From Trichopria drosophilae (Eukaryota; Arthropoda; Insecta; Hymenoptera; Diapriidae): 64,000 bases of DNA. Where the stretch lies: the NCBI GenBank assembly GCA_030407085.1, contig CM059583.1:81492001-81556000 (forward strand), read 5' to 3'. Each line of letters begins with the position of its first letter. Position 1 is the first letter of the stretch. Positions 1 to 10,015 of the stretch are shown here, one piece after another. Both the position numbers and the translations under genes were made by a program. The notes under the pieces were generated by a model, which worked only from the letters and a program-made list of their open reading frames with translations, had not been told where the DNA came from and did not search any database.

Positions 1-40
1 CGCCATTGGAGATGAGGGAGACCCCTGGTATACCCAAAAG

Positions 41-415
41 ATGTCGAATATTAGAGAATTCCCTTTCAAATACCCCAACTTACGGATTGAAGATGGTAGA
101 ATCTACTATCATCGCCCGCACCCCGTCATTGAGTCAGCTGTGACCGATCAGGACGCCTGGAAGCTGGTTATACCCGCCCCATCGCGTTTCCGTGCCACGA
201 GCGATGCCCATGATTGCCCCCAATCCGGTCACCTTGGCGTGGACAAAACTTACCACCGCCTAATTCAGGATTTTTATTGGCCCAGAATATTTCAGGATGT
301 TTCGCGTTACGTATCCCGATGCACTTCGTGTCAGAAAGTTAAGGTTTCCCAACAAGCCCCCCCTGGTCTAATGACGGAGAGAACGACCGAAGGTCCATGG
401 ATGACGGTTAGCTGA
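41..415 (+). pseudogene. Ty3/gypsy integrase, N-terminal zinc-binding part
   Basis: This is the H2C2 zinc-binding domain of a retrotransposon integrase. The signature is visible as HLGVDKTYHRL, then FYWP, then a CTSCQKVK pair of cysteines near residues 65-100, with the usual spacing for Ty3/gypsy pol. The frame stops at residue 124, just where the catalytic DDE core should begin, so the copy cannot encode a working integrase. Only about 58 bp separate it from the integrase C-terminal part, which implies a deletion of the whole core. Upstream reverse transcriptase and RNase H lie outside the window. The assignment to integrase is secure. The exact lineage within Ty3/gypsy is not determined. 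Confidence 0.85.
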
Positions 416-473
416 ATTATGGTCGTAACCCGGTCCCCATGAGGAACCTTCGCAAAAATATTCCCCACCCCCC

Positions 474-1121
474 TTGTCCCTTCCCACCAACCCTGAATTT
501 TGGTGCGACCGCATGAAGCGATTACCCCTCATTCATGACTGGGTACATCGCAACCTGAAGCGGGCTGCGACCCGCCAGGCTCAGTACTACAACCGCAACC
601 GACGTGAAGTAGACTACAGAGTCGGCGACCACGTCATGCGCCTCGTGCGTTTTCTCTCCTCTAGTGCCCAGAAATTCGCCGCGAAGCTCGCGCCAAAATT
701 CAGCGGTCCCCACCGAATTCTTCGAATTATCTCCCCAGTAGTCTACGAACTGGATGACCCAGACAGCCGTAGACACCCAAGAACCAATATCAAAGACTTA
801 AAAGCCTACCACGCTCCGGATGATGAGACCCCTCCAGAAAGCTCCAAAAACGTAACGGACCCGGTAGATCTCGAACCCGTGCGACGCGACAGTGAACCCC
901 CGTACCCAACAGCCCCTACACCCCCCACAGAGCGCCCAGCACCCCAAGAGGGTGTCGCCCCACGTCGCCGTGGTCGACCCCCAAAACACCTACGCAATAA
1001 CCCCCCACCACCTCCGACGGAGAACAGTTGGAGACCCGAGACGGCTAGAGAATCTCAAAAGAAAGACCTACCCGAAGTACCAAACCGTCGTGGACGCCCA
1101 CGAAAACCTCCGGGACCGTGA
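474..1121 (+). pseudogene. Ty3/gypsy integrase, C-terminal part
   Basis: This frame continues the same retrotransposon. Residues 10-50 are a basic helix (NLKRAATRQAQYYNRNRR). Residues 45-100 hold a GPY/F-type module, seen as KFSGPHRILRIISPVVYEL, which ends integrases of many Ty3/gypsy elements. The last 100 residues are proline- and arginine-rich with two AT-hook-like cores (RRGRPPK near 165 and RRGRPRK near 205). AT-hooks bind the minor groove of AT-rich DNA, so a targeting role is possible but is an inference. The reported methionine is arbitrary, since the true start lay upstream in the deleted core. Confidence 0.8.
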
Positions 1122-1302
1122 GTAAAAATCGCCCCAGGACCAATGGTTGAGCGGCGACCGGGCCTAAGGCCACGCCGAAATTGAGAATTTTCACACTGAC
1201 ACCTGGAACAAAAGAAAAACGCTTTCATGTCGGCCGGTCACCAGACGTGGAAGTGCAAGCGTAGTTAATAATCAATACAGACTTCACCCCAACCCCAGAC
1301 AC

Positions 1303-2319
1303 ATGCTAAGTACTGTATCCCTTTCTGTTACAGACCGAGACAACATGGACAAGGAGAAGAAAACGAAGTGGACACGCCTCCTCTTTCGGGTAGTATGCCC
1401 GTTCAGGACAGACAGGACACTAACCCCTCCTCCATCACCTCCTGTTCCTCTCCTCGAACTGGAGTCCGTCACCCAGTTCCCTCCGCTTCCATCGCTCATA
1501 CCCCAACCCTCCCCGGGAGTTGAAGCCCCCGTCCCCGTAAACGAGACGCCTGTCTCTCTGGGAGCGAAGTCAGCCACTCCGACGGTGGAGGACACCCTCT
1601 CCCCGGGGGCGGATGCAACCAGCCCCGTGGAGGAGACCCCTGTCTCTCAGGGAAAGGAGGTATCCGTTCCGACGGTGGAGGTTGCCCTATTCCCGGAAGG
1701 GGCCGAAGCCCTCTCGACGGTGGAGACCTCTGTCTCCCCGGTGGTAGTCGAAGGCACCCTGACGGTAGAGCCCCTTCCCCCTCCCCCGGGAGTCGGCAGC
1801 GCCACTCCAACGGTAGACTGCCCCCAGTCCCCAATCCCGGGTGAGGTCACCCCCATGGAGGTATCATCTGCCTACCCAAAGGCGGGCGAAGATGCCTCCA
1901 TGGACGAGGGTCCCGAGGATTGGGGAATTGCGGACGCAGCCCCCTTAGAAGAAGTCCTGGCCCCTCGCAGAATGGAGTACGCCACTCCTACATTGGAGAC
2001 CCCAGTGCCCCCGAATCACCCAGGCCTACGGCCGTTGGAGTTGGGTGGTCGGCGCTTCCGGGATGCGTTCCCAGGACGACCTCCGCTGCGTCGGCCCCAT
2101 CTCACGGCGGAAGAGGCCCTACGTCCGTCCAAAGAGACCCTCGGAACGAGTTCTTCCGGTCCGACCACTTCCAGCCCTCCCCGCCCGCAGCTCTCCTTCC
2201 AGGAGTACTGCGAGTGGCGGTGGGGGTTGGAGCGTGAGAGACGGATACTGGCGAGGGGACCCGAGGACATTCCGAATCCCCCACCCCAAGCCCCGCCACC
2301 GGCCCGATATTTCCCCTAA
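1303..2319 (+). CDS. Proline-rich 3' ORF of the gypsy-like element
   Basis: A 338-codon open frame begins 182 bp after the pol remnant. The start region is basic (MDKEKKTKW at residue 15). Residues 60-240 are low-complexity, rich in Pro, Thr, Val and Glu, with a degenerate repeat of the type SATPTVE. The C-terminal 60 residues look more ordered (PQLSFQEYCEWRWGLERERR). I recognise no domain. The position downstream of pol is where some gypsy elements carry an extra ORF, but nothing here resembles an envelope: no signal peptide or membrane segment is visible. High GC content, unlike flanking DNA, fits it belonging to the mobile element. A long reverse-strand frame over the same bases is probably a composition shadow. 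Confidence 0.5.
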   Translation: MLSTVSLSVTDRDNMDKEKKTKWTRLLFRVVCPFRTDRTLTPPPSPPVPLLELESVTQFPPLPSLIPQPSPGVEAPVPVNETPVSLGAKSATPTVEDTLSPGADATSPVEETPVSQGKEVSVPTVEVALFPEGAEALSTVETSVSPVVVEGTLTVEPLPPPPGVGSATPTVDCPQSPIPGEVTPMEVSSAYPKAGEDASMDEGPEDWGIADAAPLEEVLAPRRMEYATPTLETPVPPNHPGLRPLELGGRRFRDAFPGRPPLRRPHLTAEEALRPSKETLGTSSSGPTTSSPPRPQLSFQEYCEWRWGLERERRILARGPEDIPNPPPQAPPPARYFP

Positions 2320-2496
2320 CCCCTACCTCGAGTTGTAGAGCCCAATCTCCTCTTGAGTTGAGGAACCACCAAACCATGCCCCCCCCCCCCCCACTAAACC
2401 CGTCGGCTGCGAAGATTCTCCCCGAGAGGAGGGCAAAAGAAGAGGCCCCGCCGGAGAAGGCACTCTAAGCAGGAGAAGGGCAACCTGCGCCCTCTA

Positions 2497-3045
2497 ATGT
2501 CAGTCGTGATTCCTCCGGAGGTGCCTCGACAATTTGCACCCTTGAGGCCCCTTATGGAGACTCCAGTCGCCAGACCGGAATCCCAAAACCCCCCTCGCTC
2601 GTTCCCGCTGACACCGGTGAACCCGCGGCCGCGGAAACCGGCACGTCCTCCACCCGCCACCGCACGAACTCACGAGGGAACACGCCGGGCTTCAAAGAGA
2701 GGCCCGACCGCGCCCCCCACCCAGACCTCACTGGCGAGTCTGGCGACCTTGCGGCCTCCAGGCGGTTCGCGTGGAAGCACCCCCCGGGCGACTGGGACCA
2801 CGGGAACGCCGGTACACCCGGCCGCCCCTATGGACTGCCAGGAGCCTGAGCATCCGCAGCACACCCGCCGGAGGACGCGACCCCGACCGCGTGCTCGCAG
2901 GAGAGCCCCGATTCCCCGAACCCCGAATGCCCCCGGGGAATCACCGCAACCAGAACCCAACCGGGCGGTAAACCTCCCGCAAATCCGGCTGGAGCTCCCC
3001 AATCCGAATGACCCGGATATCCGGGTAACCTGCGTTATCGCCTAG
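2497..3045 (+). CDS. Arg/Pro-rich ORF, unknown function
   Basis: This 182-codon frame is dominated by Pro, Arg and Thr, with an RRRTRPRPRARRR stretch near residue 125-137 that would be strongly basic. The last 25 residues (NLPQIRLELPNPNDP) are less biased. It may be a continuation of the preceding proline-rich ORF after a frameshift, because the GC-rich composition is the same and only about 180 bp separate them. No known domain is recognised. It could also be a fortuitous GC-rich frame. Confidence 0.35.
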   Translation: MSVVIPPEVPRQFAPLRPLMETPVARPESQNPPRSFPLTPVNPRPRKPARPPPATARTHEGTRRASKRGPTAPPTQTSLASLATLRPPGGSRGSTPRATGTTGTPVHPAAPMDCQEPEHPQHTRRRTRPRPRARRRAPIPRTPNAPGESPQPEPNRAVNLPQIRLELPNPNDPDIRVTCVIA

Positions 3046-4597
3046 GCGTCAGGACTTAATTGCCTGGCCGCCCTGGCGACGCACCCCCGCCCCTAACCCC
3101 TACCATTTTTTTTGCGTATTTTTTTTTTGTATACCCCAACACATGTTTCCCCGACAGGCATTGAATCACCCATTACCCCAAAACAGTTCCTATCCAATCC
3201 TCGATACCTGGATCCATTCCACTTCTCTCGCCCTCGTCGAAGATTAAAGACAGCGTGATCCGAAGCTGGAAAATCCGAAGCCATACGTACGATCAAATGC
3301 CGTATAGTAATAAGGTAAAATTGTATAAGCCAGCCGGCATATGTGCTTACCCGGGGAAAGGACCCCGCTGAACTGTGAAATTTGCGTGCGCTAGCGACAT
3401 TAATTAGATACCCTTTTGTATAGGCCCACGGGCAATGTAGGCTTCCCAGGGATACAGGAACGTACCCTGTAGAGAATGTTAAGTGTATTAGAGAATAAGG
3501 ACTGTGAGTGATTTTGAGTGAAGTCCCCCGAATATAGACACTGCGTAGTGAGACTTTGGAAAAGGATGTGATAGCGTGGGAAGTAGCGAGTAAGGAAAGT
3601 GAGTTGAAAGTTTGCGTTTGAGAATTGTTTCCGAGCATCCGTATTTATTGTGACGCGAGTAGACAAGGATGTACTCGAGTCAGGCCCGGGGATTTGTGAC
3701 ATGGTGTCACCGATCGACCCCCTGGCAGATCCGTCGCGGTGGATGCCGCGGTTCCCTCGCGTGTCGACAGTGTCCCGGAGCTCAGGATCGCCTTCCTCAA
3801 TCATTTTCTTTTTGTCACCAATTTCTATGATTTCGGATACCCGTCCGTCAGTCGCCGGTAAAGCGCCTGAACGGCTTTACCGTAATTGCTCGGTTGCGCG
3901 TTTCACCGGAAGCGTCACCACCTTCCGCGCACTCGAAACGCCAGAGCCCCTCTTTCCCCTGGCTGCCCCTCTCGGCAGTGCAGGAGGTACCACTCCTACG
4001 ATGGTAGGAGTCATCGTGGCCGTCGAAAAGGGACACCGCCCCTCTCTGACGCGCCTGTATTGTTTCCTCCTTTCTGTCGCTGCGCGTCTGCATTGCTCAG
4101 GCCCAGCACGCTAAAAAGCTGCCTCATCTTCCCCCACATTTCCCCCGTGTATGGCGACCTTACTCGCCTCCACTAACTCGACAGTAGCCGTCCAACCTTC
4201 GCCACCTAAAAGCTGCTATTTTGTAGCGTGGCTGTTGACACCGACGTTGCGTCATGTATCGCCTGTCTCTCTCGCTCTCTCTATCTCTGCATGGAAGCCG
4301 AGGAGACGAAGACAGAGCGAACTTTCTCTACACCTGTAATTAGGTGGGGAAAACCCCTATCTAACCCCGCTTATCTATTCCGTATCCCAATTACATAGTG
4401 GGTTCCTCCGTATCATCCCCGGTGATGCTCCGCTCCTGGGCGCTGGAGATGCGCGTACGGTTCCCTTTACCTTTCAGTAAAGACAAATATATACATAGTT
4501 TTATTGAATCTAACTTCATAAGTTATTTTTTTTGGTTGTGTCCTGTCCTCTCAGACTCGCTGGTTAAAGGACAAAAACGGCCCTAAAATTACACATT
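3046..4597. other. Non-coding 3' region of the gypsy-like element
   Basis: About 1.5 kb without a convincing gene. It is GC-rich at first and becomes AT-rich near 4,480. It probably holds the 3' untranslated part and LTR of the preceding element. I could not fix LTR ends: no purine tract followed by TG, and no matching TG...CA pair with a target duplication, is convincing. Two overlapping minus-strand frames at 3,093-3,804 show no domain. Confidence 0.35.
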
Positions 4598-5340
4598 TTC
4601 AATAATGTTCGGTTTTTAAGTCAACCATACAAGATCCTCAATTTCGAGAATTTTAACCTCAAATTCGTTCGTAGCAACCACGAAAACCCCTATATATACA
4701 GTTTCACCAATTTTCATATGCATTTTTAATTGTTTTCGGATTATACTTCGGCCGTATTGGATTCGCCATTTTTAATTTCCAAAATTTTAACCTCAAATTC
4801 GTTCTTAGCAACCCCGAAAACCATATATATAGTTTCACCAATTTTCATATTGATTTTTAATTGTTTTCGGATTGAAGGTCGGGCATATTGGATCCGCCAT
4901 TTTGAATTTTCAAAATTGTAACTTTAAATTCATTCTCAGCAACCCCCAAACCCACATATATTCAGTTTCACCAATTTCCATACATTTTCAACTGTTTTCG
5001 GATTGTAGGTCAACCATATTGCATCCGCCATTTTGAATTTCCAAAATTTTAACCTCAAATTCGTTCGTAGCAACCCCGAAAACCCCCATATATATAGTTT
5101 CACCAATTTTCATATTGATTTTTAATTGTTTTCGGATTATAGGTCGGCCATATTGGATCTGCCATTTTGAACTACGAAAATTTTAACCTTACATTCATTC
5201 TTAGCGACCCTAAAAACCCGCATATATACAGTTTCACCGATTTCCATAAATTTTCAATTTTTTTCGGATTGCAGGTCGGCCATATTGCATCGGCCATTTT
5301 GAGTCTCCAAATTTTAACCTTAAAGTACTCAAGAAATCCA
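4598..5340. repeat. Satellite-like tandem repeat, period about 133 bp
   Basis: Six degenerate copies start near 4,598, 4,732, 4,863, 4,994, 5,129 and 5,260. Each contains a core such as GTTTTCGGATT, followed by GGCCATATTGGATC and CGCCATTTTGAA, and then AAAATTTTAACCTCAAATTCG. The spacing of the GTTTTCGGATT core is 131-135 bp. A single reversed copy of the same unit lies near 12,890-13,010. Confidence 0.85.
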
Positions 5341-5606
5341 GAAAACTCTCCACGTACATTTTTTAAACCTGTATATTATTATTTACGTTAATTTTTAACC
5401 TTATCTCGTACGTTGTTTATGCACTCCATGCAGGAAACAATTTCGCAGCGACATTGCCGACGAACGAATTAAGATATTAAGAAAACGTTGATCAAACTCA
5501 CAGTTGATCTACAATCTCTCCCGAGTATTTTAAAAAAAGAAATTTCAAAATCGGTTAAAAATTCACCAACCGATTCCCATTTCTAAACATTTTAATCTGG
5601 AAACAC

Positions 5607-6239
5607 TGTGTGGCGGTTCCCGCACTCCGCCTCGCACACCTACGGAATTTTCTTTTATGGGAGGGCAAAGAACACGCGGGATACAAAATTATCTTATGAA
5701 ATAATATAATTATTTATTTGATGTAGCAAAAAAGGATATAGGGGCTCAAAAGCCGACACAAAATACAGGATCTGGCTCAGGGCCGACTTACATTTTTTTC
5801 CGCGGTCGGCTCGTTCCCTCGCCTCTTGGCTCGCTCTTTGACGGCCTCGCTGCCGCTCTCTCTGTCCTCCGAGAAATCCGGGCTCACACGGACGACGGTC
5901 CCCGGTACGGGTCCTCGGGCTCGTCCTGGCTTGGCACCTCGTGCCTCGTCTTCGAACAATCTCGCCGGCTCGTGACTCTCGTCGCTCGTTAACCCGACTC
6001 GGATGATATCGCGCGCGTTCCGCTCGGGTTGAGGGCTTCGATTCGACTGACTGGTCTGGACTCGACCGTCTTCTCGCTCGACTCTGGAGTCCACCGAGCG
6101 CCCCGATCGGCGGCGCTCGGGCTGGTTCGGGGCCGTTCCTGTAATACGAGACCGTCACGAAAACGCACGAATTATTCTAAACGTCCGCACTTCCATGACG
6201 GCGAACGTAACAGGTCCGCCGGTGTAACGTCCCGTTACA
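5607..6239 (-). mobile_element. Probable solo LTR, 633 bp
   Basis: Read on the minus strand this GC-rich block starts TGTAACGGGACGTTACA and ends CCGCCACACA, the TG...CA form of an LTR. An AATAAA-type signal lies near its 3' end (around 5,712). It contains arginine-rich open frames (5,694-6,158 and 5,777-6,094) that I regard as composition artefacts. It abuts the coding sequence of the SWIM gene exactly where that protein stops resembling its family. No target-site duplication is visible, so an imperfect or recombined LTR is possible. Confidence 0.55.
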
Positions 6240-6882
6240 GTATCTGTACATGATAACATGTCATCAGAAGTTTGTCGAAAAAGTGATGCAAATCCAATTG
6301 CTGCAATGTGACTGCAAACTTCTCTGAGTCCAGCCATGCATGTACAATGGGCACACGAAATACTACCATCGCTTAAAATTATGAGCCAAATTTGCAAATT
6401 TTGTTCATTCATCAGCTGAGAGTGCTTCACCTAGAAATGTAGATTATAAATACATTTAAATTAATTGCAAAAGATATAATATTAAAAAATAAAAAACTAC
6501 ACCATCTGTATAAAAAACAAAGTTACATATACGACATACGAACATAGTACGAACTAACCTCTCCGATAACAACATAATTATCCAGTACCTTCTTGCACAT
6601 CATTTTCTGAATGAATCCAGCTTCGTAACACTTAAAAGCTTCGAAACTTTTGTAAACTTTTAATTGTTGCGTACTGTAAAAGCTATGAGTAAAAATAAAA
6701 TAGCTTACGATATCCAAGTAGTAGACTTCGGGTATATTGTTTATGTCAAACGTGCATTCCAAATCTTTTAACGCGTAAGGATCGATGTTGTTAATTATTT
6801 CTAATTTCCGTAAGTATCGAGTCTTCATATCGGGGGCTAGAGTTTCAAAATAAGATCTGCTTGCCATTCTTTTTGATAACAT
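6240..6882 (-). pseudogene. SWIM zinc-finger protein, truncated two-exon gene
   Basis: Exon 1 runs 6,882-6,559, with the likely start at the second methionine (MASRSYFETLAP, near 6,867). It ends at a GAG|GTTAGT donor. Exon 2 begins after CTAG|GTGAAG at 6,430 and reads VKHSQLMNE, then a SWIM finger CTCMAGLREVCSH with the CxCx(n)CxH ligands. The join keeps frame. Proteins of this type are common in arthropod genomes and often carry a YqaJ-like nuclease domain after the finger. Here the frame runs into the LTR at 6,239 right after LSCTD, so that part is missing. SWIM fingers bind DNA or protein. The function of this family is not established, and it may itself derive from a mobile element. Confidence 0.7.
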
Positions 6883-8469
6883 ACTCCGTTTCGCATCTGT
6901 TTACGCAGTTAAATTGCCGGTGTTTGTCCTCCAGTATCTTCCATCCTGGATTTTAGAGACACGTGACCTGTCGTGACGTCACAGCGTGAAATGCTCTATT
7001 TAATTTGTTTCATTCGTTAGAATCCGACCCACGTTTCACCTATTCATTATTATTATGAGCTCTGGGCGAGAAAGAGCAAAAATGCACTATAAAAATTGAA
7101 AAGGTTAATCGATAACATCTGTTTATCATCTGACGATAATGTCACTGTCTACCTTGTCGAGTGAGTGACTCTTTGTTTTTTCACACTTGGTAGATCGTTG
7201 ACAGATGTCTTGAGTACGGAGGTTGGATTTTCGCATCTAGCGAGGTCCATCCTATTCTGTACATAAGACTTTTTATCGTGAAGAATAGTAAGAGGCGTAC
7301 AAGGAAGATCTGCACCAACAAGCCTTGCTGATGATTCCAGTAGGTGCAGATCGGGATGAAACGCCAGAGGTGGAGTTCTCTCATTTTTTCAGTAAGGGAA
7401 TTCTGCTTCGTTCGTCTGATGATAAAAAATAACCTTTTCAATTAAGATTAAAAATCGGTTTAATTTCATCGCGATTAATAAAAAGTTTCCTCCTCGGGAA
7501 TGCACGCGAGTCGGCCGAGAGGAGGAATCTATAGATTTTTCTATGGTGGGGCATAAGCCGAATTTAATTTAAATCTTTATCTATTGAAAGAAGTGCAGAA
7601 GTAAAAACTTTATTGTTGAGTCATTTCTTGGTACACTATAATTTATACCAAGCATAATAATAACATTTTTGACGGATAAATTGCAATTTCTTAAAATTGA
7701 CTGTGCTTACTACATTTATAATATTCAATTCATTACAAGAAATTAATTGTAATTAACATTCATAGATGCCATGGAGTATAGACAGAAGGAGACCACACTT
7801 GGCCCTGCCAAGCATCCGTATAATTCGTTGAAAGAAAGGACGCCGAAAGCTCCGCGTGGTGCCGTTACTTTCGGTGGATGACTCGGTTATCAGCGCGAAC
7901 TTGGTCGAAATTAACCGAAGTGATGGGATAGACACGAGTTCGACAGCGCGGGCATTTTAAAATATGACAATATATAAATATGGAAGAAGCGTTGCTTTTA
8001 CTTACGAAAAGTACATGAAAGGCATTGTCTGTCACTTTCTTTTTTAATTATTTTAGTCGTCGTCGTCATGAATTGTCGTTATCACGAAATCTCACTATCG
8101 CGCACAAGAAGCATGAATACACGTCCGAATATATAGTGCGAACTGCGAATTCGAATCAAAATAGCCATTTTTCGAGCCACCGAAGTCACAGAAACGGACA
8201 TTCACGAAGTCACGGACGCATGAACCCGAACCAGGGGGGTGACACTCTCCTGTTTACCGTGTTCGCGACGTGACTCTGTATCTTATTGTAAGCGTGTGCC
8301 CGGAGGTTTTTCCGGAGTCACGCGATAGATTAAACCTCAAAATCGAAAGATAAAAAGTTATTATAAATAGATATACTTTTGTCGTCTTATTACGAACATT
8401 ATGCATAATTTCTAGACGATTTAATTAACATAGCATTATTTTTGTGGTTTTTAAAGGTCGTTAAAAGTA
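6883..8469. other. Gene-poor AT-rich DNA
   Basis: Only short frames without recognisable domains are present (7,181-7,441 minus, 7,753-7,935 minus, 8,025-8,273 plus). One dispersed repeat is noted separately at 7,443-7,575. Nothing else can be supported. Confidence 0.5.
7443..7575 (+). repeat. Dispersed repeat, copy 1
   Basis: This stretch matches the reverse complement of 45,720-45,855 along most of its length. The best-conserved part is a GC-rich core, GGAATGCACGCGAGTCGGCC, flanked on both sides by similar AT-rich sequence (AAAAATCGGT on one side, GCCGAATTTAATT on the other). It is probably a fragment of an unnamed transposable element. Confidence 0.7.
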
Positions 8470-8832
8470 AAAAAATCAGTACTTTTTTCATTGTAAGGCT
8501 TACGTCTCGAAAACGAAGCAAGATAATCTAAAAGTGCACTAAATCTTTTTTATAGGGCATGGCATTTTCTATAAAAAAGTCACTGGGAACATATCTTTAA
8601 AGTTAATAGGTTAACCACAAAAAACGCTAGAATGTCCGCATTATAAAACTAAATTAAATTTGTTGCAAGTTCCAGCGGTACACGTGGCGCTCGTGACTAA
8701 CCTATTAATATGCTGTCACTAATTTTTTTGTAGGAAATTTCATGCTCTACAAACAAGGTTTAGTGCATTTTTGCGTTATTTCGCATCATTTTGATACGGT
8801 AGCCTTAGAATGAAAGAAAGTATTGTTTTATT
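8470..8832. mobile_element. Foldback MITE, about 360 bp
   Basis: Two arms of about 105 bp are inverted copies of each other: 8,478-8,590 and 8,717-8,832. Matching landmarks are AAAAGTGCACTAAA on the left and its reverse complement TTTAGTGCATTTTT on the right. A second inverted pair, TTAATAGGTTA and TAACCTATTAA, closes the loop. The right arm also resembles one arm of the palindrome at 62.2-62.6 kb (TTTTTTGTAGGAAATTTC), so both belong to one dispersed family. Confidence 0.7.
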
Positions 8833-9887
8833 CACTTTTAACGAATTATATGAATCTTGTATTTTAAAAGTATTAGATCGCATAGAATTTCTGCGTAAAT
8901 ACTCTTAATGACATCAACAAAATTGTTCCCATTTACACAATTTTTTTACAATTTCGAATCTCAAGCGCCATTTTCGTTCATTAGAATCCCACGCGCGAAA
9001 ATCCGCAGACGAACCGGGCACCTGTTGCTAGCACCACCGAGGGGTAATGTAGTAGGATACGGCTGAACCGTACGAGGCATAGGGAGTTGCACCCTCCTGA
9101 CCCGAATTAACCCGAGTCGTCCATCGTGACGCCAGTATGCATATGTATAGTTATACATACTCCGACAGTAATCGCGAATGAGATTGTTATAGGGAATGAA
9201 CTTGGGGAAGTGCGGTTTCTTTGTCTTTACTCCATGACTATACCCCTAACCTAACCTACATACTACGTTAAAGGCTGTGACGGGAAACGGCGAGAACATG
9301 CCGAGAACACTCCCGTGGCCAGATAGGGAGTGACATCGCGAACAATCTAGAGTTGGGAGTGTCACCCCGCAACTGGGGAGAATTTTAGTTTCCTCCTCTG
9401 CCACCCAATTTTAGTTCGGCTTCCCAAAACTGGGATGGCGTTCGCGCAGGCTTCTCTGTTTCCTATCTTTAACGAGGGACATTAGCTGTTCTTAGAAAGT
9501 ATTCTGTGCCGTTAACATAGGTTTATTTTACGCGGGTTAGAGAAAGTTTGTTTTTATGTATCTCTTCAAAGTTTTAAACGTTTACAATAAAATTACATCG
9601 TGATACGCATACATATATTGTTATTTTATAAGTGAAATATTTTCTTTTTTTCATATGATCGATAACTCAATATTTTTACTTCCATATTATAATACGTATT
9701 TATGTTTAAGATGCAGACCCTTAATCATTGGTATTAAGTACATAATTCATGATCGATTTCATTATATGTTTAAAACACTTGGAACGTGATAGATTTTTCT
9801 TAAAAATATAATTTTACTGTTTAACAACTTTTATAACTATAAAAAACATCTGACGATGTTACCATTTAACCAATAATATGTTTACAG
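8833..9887. other. Upstream region of the TopBP1-like gene
   Basis: About 1 kb without a recognisable gene. It includes a GC-richer stretch at 8,970-9,480 with only a 65-codon minus frame. If the exon at 9,888 is the second exon, the promoter and an untranslated first exon may lie here, but I cannot place them. Confidence 0.3.
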
Positions 9888-10015
9888 ATAACAAGTACCA
9901 AAGAATAAATATGGAAGCGCAAGGCGACACAGTTGACCTAAGTGTGTATTTTATTATATCTAGCAAGTATGAAAACGATCAAGAATGTTCCCCTGACATG
10001 TGGGAAGCATTTCAC
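9888..10015 (+). CDS. TopBP1: TopBP1-like BRCT protein, first coding exon
   Basis: A TTTACAG acceptor at 9,887 precedes this exon. The ATG is at 9,911 and a clear donor (CAC|GTAAGT) follows at 10,016. It encodes 35 residues ending PDMWEAFH in phase 0. These join in frame to the exon at 45,084. Together the three exons align from the first residue with the BRCT0-BRCT1 start of TopBP1, the scaffold that activates ATR and loads replication factors in the nucleus. The N-terminal length before the WITEDQCKKI block agrees with TopBP1. ECT2/Pebble, which shares this BRCT architecture, is the main alternative. The rest of the protein is outside the window or too far from the third exon to see. Confidence 0.72.

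Noticed and set aside
1496..2270. Several long minus-strand frames
   Set aside because: They mirror the proline-rich plus-strand ORF and are explained by its high GC content.
3129..4396. Possible LTR from TGTATACCCC to CAATTACA
   Set aside because: No purine tract before it, no second copy and no target duplication, so the TG...CA ends are likely chance.
5694..6158. Arginine-rich 154-codon minus frame
   Set aside because: It lies within the GC-rich LTR, competes with another open frame on the same strand, and shows no domain.
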